Part shown: in pieces, positions 1-8,330 of the stretch | Numbering within the stretch: position 1 is the first letter of the stretch | How the letters are laid out: the number at the start of each line of letters is the position of its first letter | Source of the DNA: Neobacillus paridis | Lineage (GTDB): Bacteria; Bacillota; Bacilli; Bacillales; Cytobacillaceae | NCBI RefSeq assembly: GCF_016765675.1 | Contig: NZ_JAESWB010000371.1 | Coordinates: 62,001 to 126,000, forward strand | DNA: 64,000 nt | Direction: 5' to 3' | Translations under genes and position numbers: made by a program | Notes under the pieces: model-generated | Told to the model about the DNA's origin: nothing | Seen by the model: only the letters and a program-made list of their open reading frames with translations | Databases searched by the model: none

Positions 1-543
1 GGGTTAATCGTTTCCCTCTTAGGTGCTTTATTAGGGTGGACACTATTGGCTGCTGAGTTGCCTTATGTCGCAGCAAAAGATGGAATTTTACCAAAATATT
101 TTGCTAAAGAAAATAAGAATAAGGCACCAGTAAATTCGTTAATTATTACCAATGTGTTGGTGCAATTATTCTTGCTTACTTTGTTAATTTCCGACAAACC
201 ATACCAATTCGCCTATTCGTTAGCCAGTTCGGCAATTTTAGTACCCTATCTTTTCTCTGCTCTCTATCAAGTGAAATATAGCAGCCAGCAAAAGGATACC
301 AAGCAAATGGTCATTGGTATTATTGCTTCCATCTATGGGGTATGGCTGTTATATGCAGCAGGGCTTAGTTATTTAGTGCTAACTTCATTGTTGTATGCAA
401 TTGGAATCTTGGTCTTTCGATATGCCCAAAAGGAAAATGGCCAGAAGACATTTAAAACCTTTGAACTGGTCTGGGCGATTATTTTCATCATCCTTGCGAT
501 TGTCGCTATTATCATGTTAGCAACAGGACAAATCAATATTTAG
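1..543 (+). CDS. Basic amino-acid permease, APC superfamily, 3' end only
   Basis: The frame is open from base 1, so the gene starts upstream of the window. The visible ~180 residues begin with a membrane helix followed by WTLLAAELPYVAAKDG and PVNSLIITN, the pattern of the ArcD/LysP/YvsH-type arginine-ornithine or lysine permeases of the APC superfamily. Four or five hydrophobic helices follow and the protein ends inside the membrane region (ATGQINI). It should be an integral membrane amino-acid transporter. The substrate cannot be set from the C-terminal part. An ATG at 46 is internal, not the start. No linked gene follows; the next 800 bases are non-coding. Confidence 0.8.
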   Translation, partial: GLIVSLLGALLGWTLLAAELPYVAAKDGILPKYFAKENKNKAPVNSLIITNVLVQLFLLTLLISDKPYQFAYSLASSAILVPYLFSALYQVKYSSQQKDTKQMVIGIIASIYGVWLLYAAGLSYLVLTSLLYAIGILVFRYAQKENGQKTFKTFELVWAIIFIILAIVAIIMLATGQINI

Positions 544-544
544 G

Positions 545-840
545 ACCAGAAAAGCGGAAGCGCCTTGGTCAGCGGCGTATGGCCTCCTCGAAAAAGCTAT
601 CGCTTTTCCTTCGTGCGATGCAAATGCTGTCGAAGCCTTCCTTGTGGAGCGCTCCAACTGAGATAAAGGAAACACGAAGAGCCAAGTAACTACCTGAAAA
701 TGCTTCCTAGGCTTTGCGACGAGCTGAACATCAGCTTCGTTGAATAAGCTTTGGCGCAGAAGCAGGAGGCGATTCGATGTTGACTTATCGTAGGGCGGAG
801 AGCGAAGGACACTAGCCGCTAGGCGCTGAAGCTGGACAAT
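545..840. repeat. Dispersed intergenic repeat of Bacillus type
   Basis: This non-coding stretch is richer in G+C than its surroundings. It opens with AGCGGAAGCGCCTTGGTCAG and closes with CGCTAGGCGCTGAAGCTGG. Its ends are partly complementary (GCGCC near one end, GGCGC near the other), so it can fold. I recall similar AAGCGGAAGCGCC...GCTGGA blocks scattered between genes of Bacillaceae. No convincing reading frame is present. Only one copy is seen in this window. Confidence 0.5.
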
Positions 841-846
841 AAGAAA

Positions 847-868
847 ACCGGGCGAAAAACCGCCCGGT
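847..868. terminator. GC-rich hairpin, possible bidirectional terminator
   Basis: ACCGGGCG and CGCCCGGT form a perfect 8-bp stem around a six-base loop. Read on the minus strand it is followed by TTTTCTT, and on the plus strand by CCTTCT. It lies downstream of the permease gene, after the repeat. The rest of 869-1220 shows no gene. Confidence 0.55.
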
Positions 869-1220
869 CCTTCTAGGATAAAGGAATTTCCTCTTTTACA
901 TAACACATCAAACAAACACCTAGCTGAGGAAAACCTTGGGTGATATATTTCCTTTCCTGCCATTAACATTCTGATTGAAATGGAGAGAAAATGGTAACCC
1001 TAAAAACATTACTTTCTTTTTTGCATATAACCTTTTGTTGTGAATTAAAAAAATATAGTGAATCCTTGAAATTATTAATTTTGCCATCGTGAGAATGTTC
1101 ACAATTTATTCATGTGAATTATTAGATAGCTATACTAAAATGAAGGCGAATACGCAACTATATGAATGGAGAAATGTGATTACAGCTTATTACTCAATTG
1201 ATCTCTTTCCTATCTTGAAG

Positions 1221-1312
1221 AAAACTCGCCGATTGGCGTGCCTCTAGACGAAGACAGAGACGTAGTTGCACTTATGCCTCATAGGAAAGATTATCCTTTC
1301 CTATCGGCTAAA
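1221..1312 (+). repeat. Intergenic repeat, copy A of three
   Basis: The block begins AAACTCGCCGATTGGCG, continues with GACGTAGTTGCACTTATG and ends in a hairpin (ATAGGAAAG/CTTTCCTAT) followed by GGCTAAA. The same order of elements occurs at 35956-36059 and 58025-58095. It sits just upstream of the dipeptidase gene, in the same orientation. Function unknown. Confidence 0.6.
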
Positions 1313-1344
1313 AAAATTTTTCTAAAGGAGGCTGAAAGATCACA

Positions 1345-2694
1345 ATGAGCTTAGATAACTTAATTCCTGAACTGCGCAAAGTTGAATCAGATTTTCATCA
1401 GGCACTGACAGAGCTAATCGCCATTCCTAGTGTTATTGATGAAAATGAAAGGGATTTCGCATTTGGAAAACAAATTGACCTAGCTCTTAAAAAAGCATTA
1501 GAGATCTGTCAGCAGTTAGGCTTTCGTACTTACTATGATCCAAAAGGTTATTACGGCTACGCTGAAATTGGTGAAGGAGAAGAAATGGTTGGCATCTTGG
1601 GTCACCTTGATGTTGTCCCGGCTGGAAGCCTCGATGAATGGCAGACATCACCATTTGAAGCGGTCATAAAAGACGGAATTATGTATGGGCGCGGTACCCA
1701 GGATGATAAGGGACCGACTCTTGCTGCCCTCTTTGCCGTAAAAGCGCTAATGAATCTCGGTGTTACCTTTAATAAGCGCGTTCGCTTCATTTTTGGAACC
1801 GATGAGGAAACCTTATGGCGCGACATGAAACGCTACTGCGAAATCGAAGAAATTCCGACAATGGGCTTTACACCGGACTCGACATTTCCATTAGTTTATG
1901 CCGAAAAAGGTCTGCTACAGCTTCATTTACAAGGAAAAAATGAAACAAGCTTGCGGCTGCAATCCGGCAGTGCCTTTAATGCGGTGCCTGACTCTGCCCA
2001 CTATAGCGGTGAAAAGCAAACTGAATTAGCAGCTGCTTTGGATGAACTGGGATTTTCCTATGAACAAAAAGGCCAGGAAATTGTCGTTTTAGGGAAAGCG
2101 GTTCATGCTCAAGTAACCGAAGAAGGAATCAATGCGATTAACCGACTATTAATGGCATTGAAAAAAATCGGTTTTACATCAAAAACAATCGAATTTATTA
2201 ATGATTTAGTTCAGAAAGATCCGTTTGCCGTGAAAATTTTCGGTGAATGTGAAGATGAAGTTTCCGGAAAACTGAAATTCAATGTTGGAAAGATTGCCAT
2301 AACCGATGAGATGGAACAACTTTCGATTGATATGCGTATTCCTGTTACGGCTAACAAGGATGAGGTTGTCCGCCAATTAGCCGATGCAGCCAAGAAATAT
2401 GGCTTGGAATACAAAGAATTTGACTTTTTACGTTCGATTTATGTTCCAAAAGATCATTTTCTAATTAAAACATTGATGAAGGTTTATCAGGAAGTTACTG
2501 GTGATCTCGTATCAGAGCCGATTTCTTCAGGTGGTGCCACTTATGCCCGAGCAATGGAAAACTTTGTGGCATTCGGTGCTATTTTCCCTAATCAAGCGAA
2601 AACTGAACATCAGCCAAACGAACATGTTGAATTAAAAGAATTGTTCAGGGCGATGGAGATTTACGCAAGAGCTGTTTACGAGTTAACCCACTAG
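1345..2694 (+). CDS. pepV: PepV-type M20 family dipeptidase
   Basis: This is a 449-residue cytoplasmic zinc dipeptidase (Xaa-His / beta-Ala dipeptidase type, as PepV or YtjP) that releases amino acids from dipeptides. Visible M20 signatures are GHLDVVPAG near residue 90, GRGTQDDKGP near 120 with the bridging Asp, and FGTDEET near 150 with the catalytic Glu-Glu region. A metal His is present near the C-terminus (KTEHQPNEHVE). The length is normal for PepV. The ATG at 1345 follows AAAGGAGG at 1324-1331 with good spacing. The YfcC-family carrier gene starts 33 bases downstream, so the pair may be co-transcribed for peptide or amino-acid use. Confidence 0.88.
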   Translation: MSLDNLIPELRKVESDFHQALTELIAIPSVIDENERDFAFGKQIDLALKKALEICQQLGFRTYYDPKGYYGYAEIGEGEEMVGILGHLDVVPAGSLDEWQTSPFEAVIKDGIMYGRGTQDDKGPTLAALFAVKALMNLGVTFNKRVRFIFGTDEETLWRDMKRYCEIEEIPTMGFTPDSTFPLVYAEKGLLQLHLQGKNETSLRLQSGSAFNAVPDSAHYSGEKQTELAAALDELGFSYEQKGQEIVVLGKAVHAQVTEEGINAINRLLMALKKIGFTSKTIEFINDLVQKDPFAVKIFGECEDEVSGKLKFNVGKIAITDEMEQLSIDMRIPVTANKDEVVRQLADAAKKYGLEYKEFDFLRSIYVPKDHFLIKTLMKVYQEVTGDLVSEPISSGGATYARAMENFVAFGAIFPNQAKTEHQPNEHVELKELFRAMEIYARAVYELTH

Positions 2695-2727
2695 ATTTAA
2701 ATATCTTATATAATGGGGGGAATTATC

Positions 2728-4221
2728 ATGAAAAAAAAGTTTAAAATGCCCACAGCTTACACGTTATTATTCTTAATTATTGTTGTCATCGCCGCTTTAA
2801 CCTGGGTTGTTCCAGGCGGTAAGTACGATACAAAAGTAGACAAAGCGACAGGTGAAGAAATTCCAATCGCTGGGACTTATCATCAGCTGCCCGTTGATAA
2901 GCAAACTCCGCAAGGACTCTGGGAGGTTCTCAATGCCCCAATCAATGGATTCTTTGATGCCGTCGATATTGCCTTATTCGTTCTTGTAATCGGAGGGTTC
3001 CTCGGTATTATTATGAAAACGGGTGCGATTGATGCCGGAATTACCAGAGTTATCCGGAAATTAAAAGGACGAGAGCAGTGGCTGATACCCATTTTGATGA
3101 CGTTGTTTGCGATCGGCGGGACAACCTACGGTATGGCGGAAGAAACAATTGCTTTCTATCCAATCTTAATTCCAGTTCTAATTGCCGCTGGTTATGATGC
3201 ATTAACAGCAGTCTCCATTATCGCCATCGGGGCTGGAATTGGCTGCTTAGGTTCAACCGTTAACCCGTTTGCTACAGGGATTGCTTCTGGATTTGCCGGC
3301 GTATCCATTGGTGATGGTATAGGATTACGTGTGATTATTCTGGTTGTTACCTTAATCATTTCGATCCTGTTTGTGATGCGCTATGCCAAAAAGGTGAAAG
3401 ACGACCCTTCCAAATCACTGATTGCCAATATGAAAGAAGATAATGAAAAGCATTTCTTATCTCAACAAACAGGAGACGTTGAATTTACCAGCCGTCATAA
3501 AGCTGTTTTAACAGTGTTTGGCTTAACCTTTGTGGTCATGATTTTAGGGGTTATTCCATGGGCTGCAAAATTCCACGTTACCATTTTTGAAGATTTGGTC
3601 AATTGGCTTGGAAAGATTCCGTTCATCGGAAAATTATTGGGCGGGATGATTCCGCTTGGCGACTGGTGGTTTGGTGAATTAACGATGTTATTCCTCGTTT
3701 CTTCGATCATCATTGCCTTTATCTATAAAATGGGCGAGGAAGAATATACCAGCACGTTTATGAGAGGCGCTGCTGATTTATTAGGTGTAGCCATTATTAT
3801 CGGTATTTCCCGCGGGATTACCGTTGTTATGAATGCTGGTGGAATGACAGCAACTGTGCTTCACTGGGGCGAAGGTGCACTGGAACATTTAGGTTCAGTG
3901 GCGTTTACGAATATTTCATTCTTATTCTACCTGCCGTTATCTTTCTTGGTACCTTCAACATCCGGTTTGGCAACCTTATCAATGCCAATTATGGCACCTT
4001 TAGCAGACTTTGCTCATGTCGGCCGCGACTTGGTGATCACTGCTTATCAAAGTGCCTCAGGTGTCATCAACTTAGTTACACCAACGAGTGCTGTTATCAT
4101 GGGTGCTCTGGCAATTGCCCGGATTCCATACAGCACCTATCTAAGACATGTTTGGAAATTAGTTGTCGTCATTTCCGTTGTGATCATGGTTATTTTAAGT
4201 GCTGCAGCAATGATGAGCTAA
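2728..4221 (+). CDS. YfcC-family membrane carrier (C4-dicarboxylate/amino-acid antiporter-like)
   Basis: This 497-residue integral membrane protein has about 12 hydrophobic helices and opens with KMPTAYTLLFLIIVVIAALTW, typical of the YfcC/DcuC-like (pfam03606) family. That family includes putative arginine/ornithine or C4-dicarboxylate exchangers; the real substrate is not known. Conserved family stretches such as GGTTYGMAEETIAFYPIL and LVPSTSGLATLSMPIMAPL are present. The start is placed at ATG 2728 because the upstream in-frame ATG at 2713 overlaps the GGGGGG ribosome binding site. A strong terminator follows at 4274. Confidence 0.8.
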   Translation: MKKKFKMPTAYTLLFLIIVVIAALTWVVPGGKYDTKVDKATGEEIPIAGTYHQLPVDKQTPQGLWEVLNAPINGFFDAVDIALFVLVIGGFLGIIMKTGAIDAGITRVIRKLKGREQWLIPILMTLFAIGGTTYGMAEETIAFYPILIPVLIAAGYDALTAVSIIAIGAGIGCLGSTVNPFATGIASGFAGVSIGDGIGLRVIILVVTLIISILFVMRYAKKVKDDPSKSLIANMKEDNEKHFLSQQTGDVEFTSRHKAVLTVFGLTFVVMILGVIPWAAKFHVTIFEDLVNWLGKIPFIGKLLGGMIPLGDWWFGELTMLFLVSSIIIAFIYKMGEEEYTSTFMRGAADLLGVAIIIGISRGITVVMNAGGMTATVLHWGEGALEHLGSVAFTNISFLFYLPLSFLVPSTSGLATLSMPIMAPLADFAHVGRDLVITAYQSASGVINLVTPTSAVIMGALAIARIPYSTYLRHVWKLVVVISVVIMVILSAAAMMS

Positions 4222-4273
4222 TAAAGGCGATTATTTGTTCAAAGACCGCTGTCATATGAAGCATTAAACCGTA

Positions 4274-4320
4274 AATTAGCTATCCTTTCAGCAAGAAGGG
4301 ATAGCTAATTTATTTTTTGT
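4274..4320 (+). terminator. Rho-independent terminator after the YfcC gene
   Basis: AATTAGCTATCC (4274-4285) pairs perfectly with GGATAGCTAATT (4299-4310), followed by TTATTTTTTG. It closes the pepV-carrier unit. Confidence 0.9.
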
Positions 4321-4404
4321 ATTTCTTCTTCCATCCAAGCTCAAAGGTAAATTCAAAACGCTGAATGACTCCGTCAAAGTATCTAGGTTGATTTTGTATT
4401 AGTA

Positions 4405-4743
4405 TTACCTATTACCAGGAGCGGCTTTATCTACGCCTGTTACATGATGGCGGTGGCCGTCGTCCTCACTTGTATAAAAGTCATAATAATGGACATGCAT
4501 CCCATTTCCTACAGGAATGGCCGGCCCCGAGTAGGCTTTGTAATGATGAGTATGGCCGTCTTCAAACACAACATAGCCCTCCGTATAATGAATATGACTG
4601 CCATCCTGTGTCGGTATCGGTGGAGACGTTACATCTAAACATTGATGAACATGCCCTGCTTCCATTGAAGTGTAATCCACCGAACCGTGATTATGATGCG
4701 GTACAAACCCAGTAACAAAATCATCCTTCCCAACCTTCGCCAA
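4405..4743 (-). CDS. ymaF: YmaF family histidine-rich protein
   Basis: This is a 112-residue soluble protein made of repeated His-rich segments: HHNHGS, GHVHQ, GSHIHY, GHTHHY, GMHVHYY and GHRHH. This spacing of HxH motifs defines the YmaF family (pfam12788). The role is unknown; metal binding is plausible from the histidines. It stands alone, with non-coding DNA on both sides and an IS remnant upstream of its promoter region. Confidence 0.85.
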   Translation of the reverse strand: MAKVGKDDFVTGFVPHHNHGSVDYTSMEAGHVHQCLDVTSPPIPTQDGSHIHYTEGYVVFEDGHTHHYKAYSGPAIPVGNGMHVHYYDFYTSEDDGHRHHVTGVDKAAPGNR

Positions 4744-4867
4744 ATCCCTTCACTCCTTGTCATTTTATCTTTGATGGATTCCCTTCCCTGTCTCTTACTG
4801 AACAGACGCTGCGAGTCCCCCGGCTTTATTACCATGATATTAATGAGGAGTAAAAATATGTTAGGAA

Positions 4868-5119
4868 ACAGACAGCTTCCGTAAACTCATCCAAAAATAC
4901 AAGAAGATTGATCTATTGATACTTGATGAATGGTTATTAACTGAGCTTTTAGAGGAGAATGCCCTTCACGTCTTGGAAATTATTGAGGCAAAAATAAAGA
5001 GAACTTCTACTATATTCTGTTCCCAATTCTCGCCCGAACGGTGGCACTCTAGGCTGGGACAGGCACAGATAGCAGATGCGATTCTTGACCGCATTGTTCG
5101 CCATGCTCAAAAATTATGA
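4868..5119 (+). pseudogene. IS21-family IstB ATPase, C-terminal remnant
   Basis: The open frame reads FRKLIQKYKKIDLLILDEWL and then STIFCSQFSPERWHSRLG and IADAILDRIVRHA, which are the Walker B region and C-terminal end of IstB, the helper ATPase of IS21 transposons. About two thirds of IstB, including the Walker A region, and all of IstA are missing. The stop codon lies against the 3' end of azlD, so the element decayed or was deleted here. No IS ends are recognisable. Confidence 0.8.
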
Positions 5120-5407
5120 CAGCACAAATGCTGTCATAATTGCGCATATAATCACAAATAAAATATGCAGACGAAAGTAAGCTAATACAACTGCAACAAA
5201 CCCACCAATTAATCCTACGAAAGGTTTGTGTTCATTTACTGTAAGTATTCCAGGATAGATTAAGGCAGCCAAAGCTGCATAAGGAACGCATTTTAACCAA
5301 TTTTCAAGCCAATTGGGTATAGTAAACCGCCCTATAATAAATGCAGGGGCAAGGCGAGAAATGTACGTAACAATGGCCATTCCTATAATAGTAATCATTA
5401 CCCACAT
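5114..5407 (-). CDS. azlD: AzlD-family branched-chain amino-acid export subunit
   Basis: This 97-residue membrane protein has three or four helices (ITIIGMAIVTYISRLAPAFI, YAALAALIYPGI, VGLIGGFVAVVLAYF). The motif TYISRLAPAFI...P.WLENWLKCVPYAALAALIYPG is typical of AzlD, the small partner of AzlC in branched-chain amino-acid or azaleucine export. The start is ATG after GAGGAGG. It lies three bases downstream of the azlC fragment, so the pair was an operon. With azlC truncated, export function is doubtful. Confidence 0.8.
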   Translation of the reverse strand: MWVMITIIGMAIVTYISRLAPAFIIGRFTIPNWLENWLKCVPYAALAALIYPGILTVNEHKPFVGLIGGFVAVVLAYFRLHILFVIICAIMTAFVLS

Positions 5408-5410
5408 CTT

Positions 5411-5698
5411 TTAATCCTCCTCCATTTTAAAAACCATTCCTAATGCGCTTCCTAAAATTGTAGCAATAACTATTGGCCACCCACCCTTTAAAAACAAACC
5501 AAATAAATAACTTAATAGAGCACTAGGTATTACAATTAAAATAAGCTTCCAAGAGTTACGAATTGCTGGAACTAATAATCCGATAAACATGGCATACAAA
5601 GAGATTGACATTATGGAACTAATCGATAAAGGTATAAAATGGGCTAACAATTCTCCAATTAAAGTACCTAAAACCCAAGTTGCATAGGAAGTAAACAT
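5411..5698 (-). pseudogene. azlC: AzlC, N-terminally truncated
   Basis: The 95 residues match only the C-terminal portion of AzlC (SYATWVLGTLIGELLAHFIP onward); a complete AzlC is about 230-250 residues. An in-frame TAG stands four codons before the ATG, and the missing N-terminal region is not found in any frame of the 330 bases upstream. The rest was probably deleted. An internal restart giving a short protein is possible but unlikely to transport. Confidence 0.75.
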
Positions 5699-6031
5699 AA
5701 GCCCACGCTAATTTGAATAAAAAGCCGATATTCCCTAAGGTATTATCGGACTGTTATGGATTTTATTCCTTAATAACTTCATAATAAAAAAGTCGATTTC
5801 TTATATCCTTAGCGTACGATTTTTTAAAATGCTGACGGGTTCCCAACATCTGAAGATCATGGTGGTTTTAATCTTTTGCTGGGAGTTCAAAATTCCGTAA
5901 TAGACGTTTTTGCAAGATTCCCCCATTTCTTGCAAAAGCCGGTTACATAGAGAAAGGAGCGTTTAGATGCCGAACCAGCTAATTTAAACCCTGTTATTCA
6001 CTTAAATTTGAGTAAATAATGGGGGATTGGC
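5699..6031. other. Non-coding stretch between azlC remnant and MFS gene
   Basis: There is no supported gene. A six-codon frame, MPNQLI, after AAAGGAG at about 5954-5987 precedes the MFS gene but has no recognisable leader features. The missing 5' part of azlC is not present here. Confidence 0.5.
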
Positions 6032-7249
6032 ATGTTTAAAAATAAAAACTATTTACGTCTGTTACTCGGGCAAACAGCAGCAAATTTAGGAGATATCTTT
6101 TATATTGTTGCAATCATCAGCCTTGTTTATAATACAACCGGTTCGGCCTTCTATGCTTCATGGATACCTTTTGTCATGACCTTTTCACTTTTTGCGGCCG
6201 GGGTAGTGACACCACTTGTTTTGGCAAAAATTCACATCAATTTGTTGTTAACGATCACTCAGTTCGTTAAAACAATCTTATTAACGATGGTTTGGCTGAT
6301 TGTCATCATGACTCATCATCCATCGATCTTCGTTCTGCTGCTTTTCATTATTTGTATTTCTTTCTTGGATGGGTTTGCGAATCCACTAAAGCAAAGTATG
6401 ATTCCGCAGTATGTAGCTGAATTGGAGCTTATGAAGGCGAATAGTATAGCCGAATCCATTGACCAGGTAATGCAAATTGCCAGCTGGATGATCGGAGGTT
6501 CCCTGCTGCTTTGGCTTTCAGCTGAAAATGTTATCTTGTTCTCCGTTTGCCTATATGGAATTGCAGCTACTGCCTTTTTCTTTTTGGCTAAAATTCAAGT
6601 TGAAAAAGAAGAAAATCGTTCTCTTTTCAAACAAGTAACCGAAGGATTTCAGATTATTTTTCAAAGTAAGCTGCAAAGAAGCTTTTTATGGATTGATCTG
6701 TTTGAAAGTGCGGCATCAGCTGTCTGGGTATCAGCGATTTTACTTGTCTATGTGAAAGAAGTATTAGGACAATCAAGCGCTTGGTGGGGCTTCATTAATG
6801 CGGCATTTTTTGCGGGAATGATCGGAATCAGTTTATTAATGATTCGCTTTGATGCTTGGGTACAGCAACGAATGAAGGATGTCGTATTGGGCGGGGCGAT
6901 ACTATCAGCTGGAGCAACATTCATATTTGGTTATACAAGTGTAGGACTGATCGCACTTGTATGTTCCTTCTTTGTCGGGGTTGGTTCTCAGTTGAAAGGG
7001 ATACCGTTGCAAACCTTGTTCCAAAAAGTAACCCCCAAAGAACAGTTAGCCATTGTCTATGCTGCTTTTCATACGATTTATACCCCAGTTTTCGGGATCT
7101 CGACCTTGGTTGTTGGTTTTTTATCGGAACAAATGGGTGTTTCTTCAGTGTTTTTCTTCTCTGCAGCTTGTTTACTTGTCGTTTGTATTTTATCCAAGCG
7201 CCTTTTACGAATAAGTCATGGAGTAGAAACTAGATGTTCCAGTAAGTAA
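6032..7249 (+). CDS. MFS transporter, DHA3-like exporter
   Basis: This 405-residue protein has about 12 hydrophobic helices in the major facilitator fold. The N-terminus (FKNKNYLRLLLGQTAANLGD) resembles the macrolide-efflux/DHA3 group (MefA, YfiS-like), which exports drugs or metabolites with protons. The helix 4 region DGFANPLKQSMIPQYV also fits that group. The substrate is not predictable. The start is ATG at 6032 after GGGGGA. The gene is monocistronic and ends at the hairpin at 7257. Confidence 0.8.
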   Translation: MFKNKNYLRLLLGQTAANLGDIFYIVAIISLVYNTTGSAFYASWIPFVMTFSLFAAGVVTPLVLAKIHINLLLTITQFVKTILLTMVWLIVIMTHHPSIFVLLLFIICISFLDGFANPLKQSMIPQYVAELELMKANSIAESIDQVMQIASWMIGGSLLLWLSAENVILFSVCLYGIAATAFFFLAKIQVEKEENRSLFKQVTEGFQIIFQSKLQRSFLWIDLFESAASAVWVSAILLVYVKEVLGQSSAWWGFINAAFFAGMIGISLLMIRFDAWVQQRMKDVVLGGAILSAGATFIFGYTSVGLIALVCSFFVGVGSQLKGIPLQTLFQKVTPKEQLAIVYAAFHTIYTPVFGISTLVVGFLSEQMGVSSVFFFSAACLLVVCILSKRLLRISHGVETRCSSK

Positions 7250-7256
7250 ATTTATA

Positions 7257-7295
7257 AGGGCTGTCCAAAAATACACTTTTGGCAGCCCTTTACTT
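7257..7295. terminator. Bidirectional terminator between convergent genes
   Basis: AAGGGCTG-T-CCAAAA pairs with TTTTGGCAGCCCTT, with one bulged base, followed by TACTTTA. It serves the MFS gene, and on the other strand probably the YetF-like gene. Confidence 0.8.
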
Positions 7296-7351
7296 TATAC
7301 TTAGTGTTTTCATATAGTTTATTATCCTTTTTAAGTACCTTTGGACACCTC

Positions 7352-8059
7352 TTAATGATCTTTCCCTGGTCTATAGTAATAAGGATTATGTTGATGCTCT
7401 TGAATCTCATTATGATCAATAAATAGCTTGCCGTTTTCTTGAAAGGTGGCCAAGATAATATTTTCTACCTTTTGCCCTGCTGTTTTAACCTCCTGTAAAA
7501 GCCAGTCTAAGTCCAGGTTGAGGTATTTTAAATTATGAGAGATAATTTGTCCGTCCATGATTAAGGGAATCGGCAGATATTCTTGCTTTACTTGTAATTG
7601 AAGATCATTCGGTTGCACCGGTCTGTATTCAGACTTAGGAATGACACTGATCTCCCCTGTCTCCTCCATCACCGCCAGAGCAATATTTTGCGTATCGGAA
7701 TACCCTTTGACCCGTAAATGCCCCAATAATTCAGCCACCGGCATCCGCACCGTTTTCAGTCCCTTCCGATCAATGTCCCCATTGCGAATCAAGACCGTAG
7801 GACTGTCATACATAATCCATCTAAGTTTGTTATGTAAAGATAAACGAACGATTAGTTTATAAATCATCACGGTGATGGCAGCATACATAATCGCTTTTCC
7901 AAGGCTAGCGACCTCCACCGGCGTACTAATAATATTCGTAAGAACAAAAATATACAATAAGTCGAAAGAGTGCATTTCGGCTACGGCTTTTTTTCCTGTC
8001 AGCCGCAAAAATAAAAATCCGACCATAAAGACGGTTACTGCACGGTAAATCAGTTCCAA
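7352..8059 (-). CDS. DUF421 (YetF family) membrane protein
   Basis: The protein has 235 residues: three membrane helices in the first ~80, then a soluble region with the DUF421 hallmarks PTVLIRNGDIDRKGLKTVRM and LRVKGYSDTQNIALAVMEETGEISVIPK. The family includes B. subtilis YetF, YdfS, YrbG and YkjA; some members are linked to spores, but the molecular role is unsettled. The start is TTG after AGAGGTG. No partner gene lies in the same unit. Confidence 0.85.
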   Translation of the reverse strand: MELIYRAVTVFMVGFLFLRLTGKKAVAEMHSFDLLYIFVLTNIISTPVEVASLGKAIMYAAITVMIYKLIVRLSLHNKLRWIMYDSPTVLIRNGDIDRKGLKTVRMPVAELLGHLRVKGYSDTQNIALAVMEETGEISVIPKSEYRPVQPNDLQLQVKQEYLPIPLIMDGQIISHNLKYLNLDLDWLLQEVKTAGQKVENIILATFQENGKLFIDHNEIQEHQHNPYYYRPGKDH

Positions 8060-8119
8060 ACGGGTTTCACCTCTGAGAAGATTCCAATTCGCAATATTTG
8101 CTATCGTTAGTATGGGAAT

Positions 8120-8190
8120 GATCAGCTATATCTAAACCAAGGGAAATACGTTTGTTAAAAAAAGTGAAAATTATGTAAAACGTATCACAA
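8120..8190 (+). repeat. Orphan copy of the chemoreceptor upstream region
   Basis: These 71 bases match 41314-41384, upstream of the chemoreceptor gene, at 69 of 71 positions by eye. Weaker similarity continues for about 50 bases. Here no plus-strand gene follows. The FNR/CRP-like box is altered in one arm (TGTAAAACGTATCACA, 8174-8189). Confidence 0.8.
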
Positions 8191-8265
8191 TGTTGTCCGG
8201 TTTCTTTTTTTGGTAATAATAGTATGTTAAGATGTTTAATTGTAAGCTCAATTTTCGAAAATAAA

Positions 8266-8300
8266 AACACAAAGGATTAACAGAGAGATTCCCTTGTGTT
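8266..8300 (-). terminator. Terminator of the liv/Gfo operon
   Basis: Read on the minus strand, AACACAAGGG pairs with CCTTTGTGTT (one mismatch) and is followed by TTTTATTTTCG. It lies 31 bases beyond the oxidoreductase stop and closes the long minus-strand operon. Confidence 0.75.
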
Positions 8301-8330
8301 GTATCAAATTTATATCTTATTAAAATGTCA

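Noticed and set aside
46..543. ATG at 46 as start of a short permease
   Set aside because: The frame is open to base 1 and the codons before 46 are family-like, so the gene is cut by the window edge.
5954..5987. Six-codon frame MPNQLI with a good ribosome site upstream of the MFS exporter, possible leader peptide
   Set aside because: No attenuator hairpins or stalling motif are visible around it, and the exporter has its own start signals 45 bases on.
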